Below, piece after piece: positions 18,538 through 27,816 of a DNA stretch of 64,000 bases. The stretch is from Planctomycetota bacterium (GTDB lineage: Bacteria > Planctomycetota > Planctomycetia > Pirellulales > Pirellulaceae), in contig JAQBZB010000001.1 in the NCBI GenBank assembly GCA_027622275.1, forward strand, positions 58,175-122,174, written 5' to 3'. A model generated the notes under the pieces. The model saw nothing but the letters and a program-made list of their open reading frames with translations, was not told the DNA's origin and did not search any database. Position 1 is the stretch's first letter. Each line of letters starts with the position of its first letter. The translations under genes and the position numbers were made by a program.

Positions 18538-19206
18538 ATAGCTGCGTATCGATTCGGCGATCCCTCGAAGGTAAAGGGTGGTCGTGAGGGCGGACGGACG
18601 ACTTGGTCTAAGGACTTTAAGGAGTCGTTGCTCACCGCAGCTGGATCCCGATGTGCTGTTTGCAACGCCAAGTACGAGACGCGTTATCTTCAAATAGATC
18701 ATCGCGTTCCCTACGAGGTGGTAGGTGATCCTTCGGGGAAGCTGTTAATCGACGACTTCATGCTTGTATGTGGTTCGTGCAATCGCGCGAAGTCGTGGTC
18801 ATGTGAACACTGCGCAAACTGGCGGGACACGCACGATGCTGGGGTTTGCAGAACTTGCTACTGGGCATCACCGAATAAATATCTACATGTCGCTTTGAGA
18901 CTTATTCGGAGATTGGACGTGACGTGGACGGAATCCGAAGTGTCTGATTACGACCGCTTGAGCGAGTTGGCTGGACGCGCTGAGCAGAATCTTCCCGACT
19001 TCGTGAAAGCCGCGCTTCGACGCTCGATAGATTCTGAGTGGCACCGTCCCGACAGGACGAAGGTCGGGTCAAATGGGTCAGCGGACTCGTTGATCTGTTC
19101 AAGAGTGTTCCACGAGTTCAATGACCAAACCGAGCGAGGTGACGACCGCATGAAACCGGGACAGTGGTACGCCGTCGCCTTGTTCGATGGCTCGCACAAC
19201 CGTTGA
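18538..19206 (+). pseudogene. HNH restriction endonuclease, C-terminal catalytic part
   Basis: In frame with the previous entry. It carries an HNH/zinc-finger nuclease core: CAVCNAKYETRYLQIDHRVPYEV followed by LVCGSCNRAKSWSCEHC, with the DH pair and paired CxxC knuckles. There is no good start codon between the TAA and the HNH core (only a TTG at 18628 within conserved sequence), so without readthrough this half is probably not made. The last 108 bases overlap the convergent HTH gene, so the real end may be earlier. Confidence 0.75.
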
Positions 19207-19416
19207 TGGGACGTTCGCGATCTTGCCGAGTTCGTAGCGGGTCATGCCGCGCTGCTCACGCGCCGCAAAACTCTGAGATGGGATGCCGGGCGGTGGTGTC
19301 TTTTGTTGAACGGGTTTTGGCGGGAAGTCTTGTTGCGCGCCATCGCGAATGGCTCCGGCCTGCTGGCGTTGCTCGTCGGTAAGCGAGCGGTTGACATGTT
19401 TTAATTCTTTGGCCAT
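19099..19416 (-). CDS. XRE-type helix-turn-helix protein
   Basis: A 105-residue protein. The C-terminal half (about 55-103) is an XRE-like helix-turn-helix (MTRYELGKIANVPSTVVRAI ... AVVTSLGLVIELVE); the N-terminal half is a Pro/Gln-rich linker after a basic start (MAKELKHVNRSLTDEQRQQA). Lying next to a restriction-modification locus it could be a control protein, but this is inference. Its 3' end overlaps the end of the HNH frame. Confidence 0.7.
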   Translation of the reverse strand: MAKELKHVNRSLTDEQRQQAGAIRDGAQQDFPPKPVQQKTPPPGIPSQSFAAREQRGMTRYELGKIANVPSTVVRAIEQGDGVPLSRFHAVVTSLGLVIELVEHS

Positions 19417-19601
19417 CGAGTCAGTCCGCAGGGTTCCGGGACTTCATATCGCAGGGGGCAGTGACTCGTCATTGTGATGTTTCAGCGCGGCCGGGTCGAG
19501 TGGAGCGGAACTGACCGGCAAGGAGAGTAATCGCAGTCGGTGTCAATTGATACCTGGTCGAGCCGACTCTATGATCGAAGGAACCGAAAGAAGGTCGAAC
19601 A

Positions 19602-21047
19602 ATGGCGATTGGAGCAGTAGATCGAATGTTATCTAACGTCCTAACCAGATCCTGCGCTCTTTACCTGATCTTATCGGCGGTAACCAGCATGGCAGCCGAG
19701 CCATGCCGGATCGAGGTCGTCGATGCGGCGTCCGGCTGGCTCGTGCCGCTGGTCGAGTTGCGAACGGTCAGTGGCCTTCGCTTCGTCTCGGACAATGTCG
19801 GCGTGATCGCTTGCGACGCGCCGGAGCTGACGGGACGCGAGACTTGGTTTCAAGTGTTAGGCCAGGGTTACGGCGTCAAGCCAGATGGTTTCGGCTATGA
19901 AGGCGTGCGGTTGACTCCAAAGCCGGGCGGCACGCTGCGCGTCGAAGTCGACCGCCGCGTCATTGCCAAACGGATCGGGCGGGTGACCGGCAGCGGACTG
20001 TATGCCGAGTCTGAAAAGCTGGGCGACAAGCCGCTTGTGCCGGAATCGGGAATCGTCGGCTGCGACAGCGTGCAGACTGCCGTACATCGCGGCAAACTGC
20101 ATTGGATCTGGGGCGATTCGAATCTCGCGCACTATCCGCTCGGCATCTTTCACGCCAGCTCGGCGACTTCCGCGCCGCAGCCACTTCGATCGCTTGAACC
20201 GCCGCTGGAGCTGTCGCTCGATTACTTTCGTGATCCAGACGGCCGGCCACGCGGCGTCGCCAAACTTCCCGGACGGGGGCCGACGTGGCTGTTCGGCTTG
20301 GTGAGCCTGGATGACGCCGGCGGGACGTCGCACCTGGTGGCAACATACGCGAAAGTTGACGCTCCGCTAGCCGTCTGGCAGCGCGGACTGTGCGAATGGA
20401 ACGACGCGACGGAATCGTTCGAAGTCAAACACATCCTGTGGAACAAAGAGGACGCCGCGCCGGAGCCCAAGATCCCACACGGGCACACGGCGTTTGGGAC
20501 GGACGATGCCGGTCAGAAATGGGTGCTCTTCGGCAATCCGTTTCCCACGCTCAAGTTTCCGGCGACGTATGAGGCTTGGAGCGATCCCGCGACGTGGGAA
20601 CCGATCGACGCGCCGGCACAGTTAGCCTCCGCCGACGGTGCCGCCGTCAAACCTCACAGCGGCAGCATCGTTTGGAACGGATATCGAAAGCGGTGGGTGA
20701 CGATCTTTATGGAAGCGTTTGGCAAACCGTCCGGTTTCGGCGAGATCTGGTACGCGGAAGCCGAATCGCCTTTCGGCCCGTGGGGCACCGCCGTGAAAGT
20801 GCTCTCGCACCAGAACTATTCGTTTTACAATCCGCGCATCCATGCCGAGTTCACGACGGCCGATTCGCCGCATCTGTTCTTCGAGGGGACTTATACGACT
20901 CTGTTTGCCAGACCGTCGAAGACGAACTCGCTGTCGCCTTCCTATCCGCAAGCCACGCCCCGGTACGATTACAATCAGATTCTCTATCGGCTGGATCTTG
21001 ATGACGAGGCATTGGCCGCGACACGTGAGCAAGCGAAAGTCCGCTAG
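19602..21047 (+). CDS. Secreted beta-propeller-like protein of unknown function
   Basis: A 481-residue protein with an N-terminal signal peptide (hydrophobic LYLILSAVTSMAA, cleavage near AAEPC). The mature part has repeated short strands with W and G-rich turns (KLHWIWGDSNL, GPTWLFGLVSL, KWVLFGNPFP, EIWYAEAESPFGPW), typical of a glycosidase- or sialidase-like propeller. No catalytic motif was identified. The ATG at 19602 has an AAGAAGG site. The product probably acts outside the cytoplasm. Confidence 0.75.
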   Translation: MAIGAVDRMLSNVLTRSCALYLILSAVTSMAAEPCRIEVVDAASGWLVPLVELRTVSGLRFVSDNVGVIACDAPELTGRETWFQVLGQGYGVKPDGFGYEGVRLTPKPGGTLRVEVDRRVIAKRIGRVTGSGLYAESEKLGDKPLVPESGIVGCDSVQTAVHRGKLHWIWGDSNLAHYPLGIFHASSATSAPQPLRSLEPPLELSLDYFRDPDGRPRGVAKLPGRGPTWLFGLVSLDDAGGTSHLVATYAKVDAPLAVWQRGLCEWNDATESFEVKHILWNKEDAAPEPKIPHGHTAFGTDDAGQKWVLFGNPFPTLKFPATYEAWSDPATWEPIDAPAQLASADGAAVKPHSGSIVWNGYRKRWVTIFMEAFGKPSGFGEIWYAEAESPFGPWGTAVKVLSHQNYSFYNPRIHAEFTTADSPHLFFEGTYTTLFARPSKTNSLSPSYPQATPRYDYNQILYRLDLDDEALAATREQAKVR

Positions 21048-21072
21048 TCCAACACCCTTTGCTCGCAGAGAT

Positions 21073-21153
21073 GTGAGCGGTGCGGCGCTAGCCGCCGGTT
21101 TTTCAGGTTCAACGTCGATTCGAAGAACCGGTGGCTAGCGCCATGCCGCTCAC
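21073..21153. repeat. Inverted repeat overlapping the ftr stop codon
   Basis: Arms of about 30 bp (21073-21102, 21123-21153) contain the GGCGCTAGCC core shared with 1713-1785. The right arm begins, on the minus strand, with GTGAGCGG and supplies the TGA stop of ftr. Confidence 0.8.
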
Positions 21154-22055
21154 AATAGTTCGCGAAGATGGAAGTGGAACTTGCCGAGTTTGCCGCCGTA
21201 GTTGCCGGCGGTGATGGCCACGATACCTTCACCGACCGCCGCGTAAAGGAGGGTTTTCATGCCGGTCGCGACCGCCGCTTCGTCGATGCCATCGAGTACG
21301 ATTTCGTAGACGCAGTTGACGCCGTCGTGCAGCTTGGTTTCCACGCGGCCGCGCAGCGTCGGGCAATAGGCGTCGGCCGTGGAAGCGGGCAGGCCGCTGT
21401 AGCGTGAACCGACTTTACTGCCGCTTCGCGCGACGCCTCCCGGAAACGGAGCGATCACGCCCTGGCAGGGCGAAACGGCTTCGATCGCACGGCGCACAGC
21501 GGCAAGTCCCGTCGGCATGTCGATGGATTGTACGATCACGTTTCCGCCCGCCACTCCCTTCTCGATGCCAACCCGATCTTCGACCAGAAACTCGCCGTCC
21601 ATTACGGGCACACGCCAGTAGCGACGCCCTTCGAGGAGCTTACTCTTTTGAAAACCGTCGCCGAAGAAGCGGATGTTCTTGCCGAGTGCAACTCGCGTTT
21701 CCGCGGCGGGAAGCCCATCGAAAACCGCGGTCGTCGGACAAGTCATGACACATTGGCCGACGCGATTGACCAGCGCCTTGCCAACCGCTTCGGGAGAGAA
21801 GCCAAAGACCAGCACGCTGGCACCGACGCGACCATCGGGCGTCGCGTCCGCGGCGAGCATCTGTTCGATGCCCGTCTCCGCGTCGCAGGCGATCACGGAC
21901 GAACTGTAACCGGTCAATTCACGCAAGGCGGCGTCGAGCCAATGTTCGTCGTGGGCCGTGATGCACAGCCGGGCATAGACCATGCGGAACGCTTCCGCAA
22001 ACGTGTCTTCGATGGTGGTGTCGCCGAGTTTCAACGAAAATCCTTTCGGAGTCAT
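21150..22055 (-). CDS. ftr: Formylmethanofuran:H4MPT formyltransferase
   Basis: A 301-residue Ftr (FhcD in bacteria), which transfers a formyl group between methanofuran and tetrahydromethanopterin in the archaeal-type C1 pathway found in methylotrophs and Planctomycetes. The start (TTIEDTFAEAFRMVYARLCI) and the interior (SVIACDAETGIEQML, CPTTAVFDGLP) are characteristic. It is not next to the formylmethanofuran dehydrogenase genes at 46-50.5 kb, unlike the fhcCDAB operon of methylotrophs. The next gene upstream of it is unrelated. Confidence 0.96.
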   Translation of the reverse strand: MTPKGFSLKLGDTTIEDTFAEAFRMVYARLCITAHDEHWLDAALRELTGYSSSVIACDAETGIEQMLAADATPDGRVGASVLVFGFSPEAVGKALVNRVGQCVMTCPTTAVFDGLPAAETRVALGKNIRFFGDGFQKSKLLEGRRYWRVPVMDGEFLVEDRVGIEKGVAGGNVIVQSIDMPTGLAAVRRAIEAVSPCQGVIAPFPGGVARSGSKVGSRYSGLPASTADAYCPTLRGRVETKLHDGVNCVYEIVLDGIDEAAVATGMKTLLYAAVGEGIVAITAGNYGGKLGKFHFHLRELL

Positions 22056-22078
22056 GAGCGATTGAGGTTGACAATTCT

Positions 22079-22137
22079 GTACGATGGCCTTCCAAGGCCG
22101 TCGATCGCTTCACGACGGCCTTGGAAGGCCATCGTAC
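22079..22137. repeat. Perfect paired palindrome, GTACGATGGCC family
   Basis: Perfect 25-bp arms (22079-22103, 22113-22137) with a 9-nt loop; each arm holds an inner palindrome. It lies between the kinase stop and the ftr start. Other copies: 28484-28542 (full) and 50606-50627 (single arm). Confidence 0.9.
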
Positions 22138-22147
22138 GGGGCTTCTG

Positions 22148-23026
22148 CTACGTTTCGTTGTCCGACTGCACCTCGCGAATCATCCGCAAAAAGTCGCCGC
22201 CCGTTTGAGGGCGTTGGTTGGGATTGGCCGAGAGGCACTGCATGATGGCTTGTGCGAGTGTGTGATTGAGCTGTGGAGCATATCTCAGGATGTCTTCGGG
22301 GGCGGTCGCGCTATATGCCAACGCCGACATGGCAGGTTTGTCCGAGACTGGCCAAGGCAATTCGAACGCACAGAGTTGGTACGCCGTCATCCCGAACGAG
22401 AACATATCGAGGCGCTGATCCGTCTTTCGGCGGCGACTCACTTCCGGCGCCATATAGGCTGGAGTGCCCGTTCGATTCCCCGGCTGCATAAACGGTTCGG
22501 TGGCTGGTAACGTTAACCCGAAATCAATTAACTTCAACGATGAAGCGTCTGGCGCACAAATGAAGTTTCGCGGACAGATGTCGCGGTGGATGTAACCTTC
22601 GCGGTGGACATAATCGATGGCTTCCGCCATCTCCCGGATCAACGTCAGCCGCTTGCTCTCGAGAATCGTGACTTCGTCATTAATCAACGCGTGCAGCCCC
22701 TGTCCTTCGAGAAACTCCATGACGAGAAAGCGGAGCCCGCTTTTGGTCATCCCGTAATCGAAGGTCTCGACGACGTTAGGATGCTTGAGCTTCATGGCGA
22801 TCTCACCCTCGCTCGGCTTCTTCAACCCTCGGAAGCGAGCTTCGAACGCGGTGAGCTTCTCTTGATCGGCGATCTTGAGACCAACAATCTGATCGGTCGT
22901 GCGATCACGCGCCATGTAGAACTTGGACATCGTGCCGGAGACGGCTTCGCGCAACAACTCGTAACGAGCCAATACGTCGAGTGGCTCTTTACCGAGCAGT
23001 CCTTTCAACTTATCGAGGAAGCTCAT
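22148..23026 (-). CDS. Serine/threonine protein kinase
   Basis: A compact 292-residue eukaryotic-type kinase without extra domains or membrane segments. Seen are the ATP-binding lysine (VGLKIAD, K51), the catalytic loop YIHRDICPRNF (D149), the DFG at about 168-170 and the APE region (GTPAYMAPEV). The glycine-rich loop is weak (REAVSGTMSKFYMAR). It should be a soluble, active kinase; targets are unknown. It follows accD by 26 bases, so they may be co-transcribed. Confidence 0.93.
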   Translation of the reverse strand: MSFLDKLKGLLGKEPLDVLARYELLREAVSGTMSKFYMARDRTTDQIVGLKIADQEKLTAFEARFRGLKKPSEGEIAMKLKHPNVVETFDYGMTKSGLRFLVMEFLEGQGLHALINDEVTILESKRLTLIREMAEAIDYVHREGYIHRDICPRNFICAPDASSLKLIDFGLTLPATEPFMQPGNRTGTPAYMAPEVSRRRKTDQRLDMFSFGMTAYQLCAFELPWPVSDKPAMSALAYSATAPEDILRYAPQLNHTLAQAIMQCLSANPNQRPQTGGDFLRMIREVQSDNET

Positions 23027-23052
23027 CGGCCATGTGCCTGCTTGCTGGGGGC

Positions 23053-23886
23053 CTACTTGCCACAGTAGTCGATAGTCCGCGCGATCTCGCTTTTCAGCTT
23101 GTCGCGAGGAACGATACGATCGATGAAGCCATGTTCGAGCAAGAATTCGCTCGTTTGAAAGCCTTTCGGCAACTCGATCTTGAGCGTCGCTTTGATCGTG
23201 CGCGGTCCGGCAAAACCGACCAGCGCCCGCGGCTCGGCAAAGACGACATCACCCAGCGAAGCAAAGCTTGCCGCCACGCCCCCCATCGTCGGATTCGTGA
23301 GCACCGACATGTAGAGGCCACCGGCTTCGTTGTAGCGGGCCAAGGCGGCGGAGACTTTCGCCATTTGCATCAAGGAGAGGATGCCTTCGTGCATTCGAGC
23401 GCCGCCGCCGGAACCGCTGATGATAATCAGCGGCAGCTGTCGCTGAGTCGCTTGTTCGACCAAACGCGTCAGCCGTTCGCCAACGACGGAACCCATACTG
23501 CCCATGAAAAAGGCGGAATCAGTTACACCAAACGCAACTCGCCGAGCGCGAATCATTCCAGTGCCGGTGATCGCCGCGTCCAGCAACCCTGTGCGTTCCT
23601 GTTCGGACTTCAATTTCTCGACATAAGGACGCTTGTCGGAGAACTCCAACGGATCAGCCGGACGAAGGTTTGCATCCCACTCCTCGAACGTGCCTTCGTC
23701 CAAGACTTGGCGGATGCGTTCCTTTGCCGAAACGTAAAAGTGATGATCGCACTCGGGGCAGACGTTCAATCGCTCTTCCGCGGTCTTGCGGAATACCGTG
23801 GCCTGGCAACCGGGACACTTCAACCACAGCCCCTCGGGGACACCTCGCTTTTGTCGCTTTTGTGCTGTTTGTACGGGATCGCTCAT
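23053..23886 (-). CDS. accD: Acetyl-CoA carboxylase carboxyltransferase beta subunit
   Basis: A 277-residue AccD. The N-terminal zinc ribbon (CPGCQ at about 24-28 and [10 protein letters not shown] at about 43-52) is followed by the crotonase-like carboxyltransferase core with the acyl-CoA-binding [11 protein letters not shown] and [12 protein letters not shown] motifs. It pairs with AccA to make malonyl-CoA for fatty acid synthesis. Confidence 0.97.
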   Translation of the reverse strand: MSDPVQTAQKRQKRGVPEGLWLKCPGCQATVFRKTAEERLNVCPECDHHFYVSAKERIRQVLDEGTFEEWDANLRPADPLEFSDKRPYVEKLKSEQERTGLLDAAITGTGMIRARRVAFGVTDSAFFMGSMGSVVGERLTRLVEQATQRQLPLIIISGSGGGARMHEGILSLMQMAKVSAALARYNEAGGLYMSVLTNPTMGGVAASFASLGDVVFAEPRALVGFAGPRTIKATLKIELPKGFQTSEFLLEHGFIDRIVPRDKLKSEIARTIDYCGK

Positions 23887-24001
23887 TATTTTGTCTGCTT
23901 CGCCTGGGAAGACGTTTTTTCTGCTCGTATCTTTTTAGCGTCGCAGAAGTCCTGAGACTTCTGGAACTCCGAACTCTCACGAGTCCGGCTACCTGAATGT
24001 C

Positions 24002-24047
24002 TTGTGTTCGCGGAACACTACAATGCTTTGTGTTCGCGGAACACTAC
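24002..24047. repeat. Tandem duplicate of a 20-bp palindromic unit
   Basis: The unit TTGTGTTCGCGGAACACTAC occurs at 24002-24021 and 24028-24047. Each holds the palindrome GTGTTCGCGGAACAC. The second copy supplies, on the minus strand, the TAG stop of the phosphatase-like gene. Confidence 0.8.
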
Positions 24048-24625
24048 GGTGCCGTCGCCAACCTTCCCGGTTCAAACTGAAATGCTTCCCAACCACCGCC
24101 GCGACACTCGGCCCGCCACAGGTCGCCGAGCGCACTGTCGTTGAGCTGACTCAAGATAACACTCGTCAGCGGTTCCGGGACGATCAGGGCGACTACGCCA
24201 TCCTTATGCTTTTTGATCAATTTCGCAAGCGCTGTATCGACCCGTTGCTTGGCATCGGAAAGTGGCTCACCCTCTGGCGGACAGACCGTCTCCGGATGCT
24301 CTTGCCATTGGCGATAGACTTTTGGCTGTTGTTGCTTCACTTCCTCGACGCGCTTTCCGTGCCACAAACCGTGATTCAGATTATTGAGTCCTTTGAGCGT
24401 CTTGGCTTTCATATCGCGGCTCTTGGCGAGCAACTCCGCAGTCTGCTGACAACACTGGCATGGCGACACATAGATGGCATCGATGTCTTCGCCAGCGAGT
24501 TCGTCGATCGTCTGAGCGACTTGCGCAGTCCCGTGGTCGTTGAGCGGAATGTCGAGCGTGCCTTTAATGCGACCTTGCTCATCAAAGTCGGTCACGCCAG
24601 GACGGATTAGTAAGAGTTTTAACAT
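24044..24625 (-). CDS. Histidine-phosphatase-fold protein lacking catalytic residues
   Basis: A 193-residue protein of the phosphoglycerate mutase-like fold, recognised from the start (LKLLLIRPGVTDFDEQGRIKG) and the spacing of later blocks. The catalytic RHG motif is RPG (R8-P9-G10), the second Arg of SPLxRAxxTA is Cys (SPCQCCQQTA), the acid of LxExxxGxWEG is missing (LNNLNHGLWHG) and the second His is gone (VALIVPEPLTS). It is therefore probably a non-catalytic binding or regulatory protein. It follows rpe by 16 bases. Confidence 0.85.
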   Translation of the reverse strand: MLKLLLIRPGVTDFDEQGRIKGTLDIPLNDHGTAQVAQTIDELAGEDIDAIYVSPCQCCQQTAELLAKSRDMKAKTLKGLNNLNHGLWHGKRVEEVKQQQPKVYRQWQEHPETVCPPEGEPLSDAKQRVDTALAKLIKKHKDGVVALIVPEPLTSVILSQLNDSALGDLWRAECRGGGWEAFQFEPGRLATAP

Positions 24626-24641
24626 TGCGTTATTGCCACCT

Positions 24642-25331
24642 TTAATCTGGTAAGGCCAAGTCGGTTAGCTTTCGCACCGCTTCGCGATAACTTGTTTCGC
24701 GAAAGATCGCTGACCCCACGACCAGCAATTGCGCTCCGGCAGCTTGGCAGTCGTGAATCGTCTCGCTATTGATGCCACCGTCGACTTCCAAGAGTACCTC
24801 GTCTCCGACAAGCTGCTTCAAGCGTCGGAGCTTGTCTAAAGCGATGGACTGGAATCTCTGACCGCCGAATCCCGCTTGGACGCTCATCACGAGAACCAAA
24901 TCACAGAGCGAAAGACTGTCTTCGATCGACTCGACGGGTGTATCCGGGTTGATGGCGAGTCCTGCGCCGCAGCCGAGTTCTCGGATTTGCGACAAAACCT
25001 CGCCCGGCGCATCGACGGCTTCGGCGTGGATGGTGATCACATCAGCGCCGGCATCGTGAAATTGCTTGATGTACTGTTGCGGCTGTTCGATCATCAAGTG
25101 GACGTCCAACGGCAAGTCGGTCAGCCGGCGGCAGGCTTCGACGATCGGCATTCCATAAGTCAAGTTGGGCACGAATCGCCCATCCATCACGTCCAGATGC
25201 AACGCTCGCACTCCGGCCTCTTCCAACTTTCTCACCTCATGTTCGAGGTTGCCGAAATCGCAGAGCAACAGCGATGGCAGGACCGCAGGTGGTGCTTGGC
25301 GTAATTCCACAAGATGCCGGCGTCGTGACAT
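24642..25331 (-). CDS. rpe: Ribulose-phosphate 3-epimerase
   Basis: A 229-residue TIM barrel interconverting ribulose 5-phosphate and xylulose 5-phosphate. Diagnostic segments are PSLLLCDFGNLE, the metal-site LHLDVMDGRFVPN, LPLDVHLMI, VMSVQAGFGGQRF and LEVDGGIN with the phosphate-binding GAQLLVVGSAIF. Length is normal with a short basic N-terminal extension. It belongs to the pentose phosphate pathway. Confidence 0.96.
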   Translation of the reverse strand: MSRRRHLVELRQAPPAVLPSLLLCDFGNLEHEVRKLEEAGVRALHLDVMDGRFVPNLTYGMPIVEACRRLTDLPLDVHLMIEQPQQYIKQFHDAGADVITIHAEAVDAPGEVLSQIRELGCGAGLAINPDTPVESIEDSLSLCDLVLVMSVQAGFGGQRFQSIALDKLRRLKQLVGDEVLLEVDGGINSETIHDCQAAGAQLLVVGSAIFRETSYREAVRKLTDLALPD

Positions 25332-25576
25332 AGGGCAAGTGGTCTGAAGGTGATCGAGAAAGCTGTAGAGAGTTCTACTGCGAGCGACTCAGGTGATCAT
25401 GAACACCGGAAGAGTAAGGAATTGGCTCTGGTTCTGTACTTGTCGTCTGTTTCGTTTCAGAGCTTTGCCGCGAGCGATCAAGAGAGAATAGTGAAGCGTA
25501 ACAAGAGGTTCATTGTACCAACGAGCCGAATCGACGCCAACGCGAGCGACCGCCTCGCAAGACAACCTATTATGCT

Positions 25577-26326
25577 CTAGTCACTTACGTCGAATTCCCG
25601 GCTCTGCGGAAGCTCGTCGATACTGGCCATGCCGAACAGATCGAGAAAGCGGTCGGTCGTGTGGTACAGCGGCCTCCGCGGGTTTTCTTCGGTTCGTTCG
25701 ATGCGTAGCAGTTCGCGTCGGACAAGCTGTGACAAGACGGTCCCACTGGATTGACCACGCAATTCGTTCACCGCATCGCGCGTGATTGGTTGCCGGTAGG
25801 CCACCATCGCCAGCACGTCGATCGCAGGTTGCGAGAGCTTGGCCTCGCGGACTCGGCCGTAGAACTTGTCGCGCAGGCGAGCGAATTCAGGGCGGAGCTG
25901 TAACGAGTAGCCAGAGCCAGCCGAAACAATGTGGTAGGGGCAGGCTTCGGCCTCGTAAGTCTCGTTCAACTCCTGCACCATTTCATCGATCTCGCGAGGA
26001 CTCACACCTCGCATCAATCCCGCAACGACGCGTCCCGAGAGTGGTTCGTTAGTCGAGCTGCCGACGAACAGCATCGCTTCCAGGATGCCGCGAGGAGTAA
26101 CTTCGACTTCGTCCGAGTCTTCGCCTTGCTCGCCTAGATCTTCCTCGTCCGGCTCGTCTTCCTCGATCTCTTCCACCTGATACGGATCGGCACCGCCATC
26201 GATCAACTGAGCGTACGCTTCGCTGAGGTCTTCGAGCGACAGACCTTGATCGTCGGGCACCTTGGAGAGTCCTTCCAAAGGGAGTTCATCGTCCGCCGAT
26301 TCTTTTTCGGAATGTTCGCGATCCAT
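25577..26326 (-). CDS. scpB: Segregation and condensation protein B
   Basis: A 249-residue ScpB. The C-terminal 170 residues hold the two winged helices (LEAMLFVGSSTNEPLS, LSQPAIDVLAMVAYRQPITR, GTVLSQLVRRELL, YHTTDRFLDLFGM). About 80 N-terminal residues are very acidic (EEIEEDEPDEEDLGEQGED) and not part of the usual domain. ScpB works with ScpA and SMC in chromosome compaction; scpA is not in the window. The ATG at 26326 was chosen because sequence upstream of it is a repeat-bearing spacer. Confidence 0.93.
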   Translation of the reverse strand: MDREHSEKESADDELPLEGLSKVPDDQGLSLEDLSEAYAQLIDGGADPYQVEEIEEDEPDEEDLGEQGEDSDEVEVTPRGILEAMLFVGSSTNEPLSGRVVAGLMRGVSPREIDEMVQELNETYEAEACPYHIVSAGSGYSLQLRPEFARLRDKFYGRVREAKLSQPAIDVLAMVAYRQPITRDAVNELRGQSSGTVLSQLVRRELLRIERTEENPRRPLYHTTDRFLDLFGMASIDELPQSREFDVSD

Positions 26327-26458
26327 TTCGGAACTATAGCGCGGTGAGCGAATGTTCGGCAATAGCAGACGAAGTCGGGAGTTCAGTTTGGTGCTGTCGA
26401 TGCGGATCAAAACGGTGTCGCTTCCGTTCCGCATGGATTTCTTCCTGGGACTCCTGTC

Positions 26459-26706
26459 CCCCAACGAGATTGTCTCGTTGGAGGCAAAAGATTCGAGAGT
26501 TAGACGCGAACGTACACGAGGCCAAGACCCCAACGGGCTTGCCCCGTTCGGTGAATGAGATTCGATGTCCGCGTGATCCGGGTGCGACAACGGCGGGCCG
26601 CAAAAACTGATTCACCCACGAGGCAAGCTCGTGGGGGTCTTGGTAATCGCACGACATTCTACTAACCCACTAATCTTGGGTTCCAACGGGACAAGCCCGT
26701 TGGGGA
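26459..26706. repeat. Four short palindromes of CCAACGGG...CCCGTTGG type
   Basis: Within the 480-bp gap 26327-26807 lie four related palindromes near 26460-26482, 26529-26551, 26614-26636 and 26692-26705, each a 7-8 bp arm around a CTTG/CAAG-type centre (for example CCACGAGGCAAGCTCGTGG). No gene is supported in this gap. Confidence 0.7.
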
Positions 26707-26807
26707 CCGCGGAACAGATTCAGTATTACTCAAGAGGGCCGATTTCATCACGGATGACCAAATCCCGAACACCCCACTCCCGATCCCGTCCTGGCAGTTC
26801 CCGCGGA

Positions 26808-27653
26808 CTACCAGCGTTTGGCGTACTCAGCTTTCATGAACGCCAGACCATCGCTGGCCAATTGCTCTTCACTTTCGTACATCCGTCGCCAAATCTTCGT
26901 CGCGGCAACGAGTTCGGGGAGTGCGAGTCCGAATGCTTCGATCATCAGCCAGCCGTCGTAGCCAACTTCCTTCAGCGTATCGAAGTTTTCGGCCCAGCGA
27001 ACGTTGCCCGTTCCTGGTGTACTGCGATCGTTCTCTGAAATATGAACATGGCAGCAAACATCGGCACAACTGCGGATGGCGTCCGCGATATTCTTCTCCT
27101 CGATGTTGGCATGGAAAGTGTCGTACATCATGCGGCAGTTCGGGTGATCCACTTCTTTGACGAAACGAGCCGAATCTGCGTGGGTATTTAACAAGTAAGT
27201 TTCGAAACGGTTCAAGCACTCGACGCCCAGCGTGACGCCGACGCTGCCCGCGTGTTCCGCGACTTGACGCATGCTGTCGACACCCCACTTCCATTCGTCG
27301 GCGGTCGGCCCTTGGCCCGAGAAGACTCCTAACGCCGAATGGTAGGGACCGACGAGATGTGTGGCTCCCACCGTGGCACAACAATCCAGCACCTTCTTCG
27401 TGTTGGCAACGCCCGCTGCGCGAACGGCTGCGTCCGGGCTGATTGGATTGTCTGCTTCGCCTCGCACGGTGACCGCGGTCCGCTCCAGGTCGACTTCATC
27501 CAAATGCTTGCCCCATGCCGCGTAATCGAGATCGACGTTAAACAAGGGCAACTCGACGCCGTCATAGCCCATATGCTTTAACGACGCGAGTACGGGCTTC
27601 AAATCATCGTTGAGTTCACCGGTCCAGAGCAGCAGGTTCATTCCAAACTTCAT
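26808..27653 (-). CDS. Sugar epimerase, D-tagatose 3-epimerase-like TIM barrel
   Basis: A 281-residue xylose-isomerase-like TIM barrel. The segment GVECLNRFETYLLNT matches the metal-ligand Glu region of D-tagatose/D-psicose 3-epimerases, followed by MMYDTFHANIEE (Asp ligand), HVHISENDR (His) and the last Glu in GWLMIEAFG. All four metal ligands appear present, so it is probably an active ketose 3-epimerase or related sugar isomerase. The substrate is not certain. Confidence 0.9.
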   Translation of the reverse strand: MKFGMNLLLWTGELNDDLKPVLASLKHMGYDGVELPLFNVDLDYAAWGKHLDEVDLERTAVTVRGEADNPISPDAAVRAAGVANTKKVLDCCATVGATHLVGPYHSALGVFSGQGPTADEWKWGVDSMRQVAEHAGSVGVTLGVECLNRFETYLLNTHADSARFVKEVDHPNCRMMYDTFHANIEEKNIADAIRSCADVCCHVHISENDRSTPGTGNVRWAENFDTLKEVGYDGWLMIEAFGLALPELVAATKIWRRMYESEEQLASDGLAFMKAEYAKRW

Positions 27654-27682
27654 CGGTTGTCTCCTCGTAGGTCAGGGCAGCG

Positions 27683-27816
27683 TAGCCGTCACGCTCCGCC
27701 GTGACGAGCCATCTTGGTGAAGGCCCGCGCTACAAACACCTGTCTGTGAATATTCAAGGTTGTACGAACTGCTATCTCTCTCAGGGAAGGCTCATCACGG
27801 CGGAGCGTGATGGCTA
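27683..27816. repeat. Second copy of the TAGCCGTCACGC paired palindrome
   Basis: Arms 27683-27710 and 27789-27816 surround a 78-nt loop and match the element at 14258-14374. The right arm encodes, on the minus strand, the last residues (HHAPP) and the TGA stop of the neighbouring gene. Confidence 0.85.

Noticed and set aside
24002..24047. Possible CRISPR repeat
   Set aside because: Only two units with a 6-base spacer are present and the unit is a simple palindrome; there are no cas genes.
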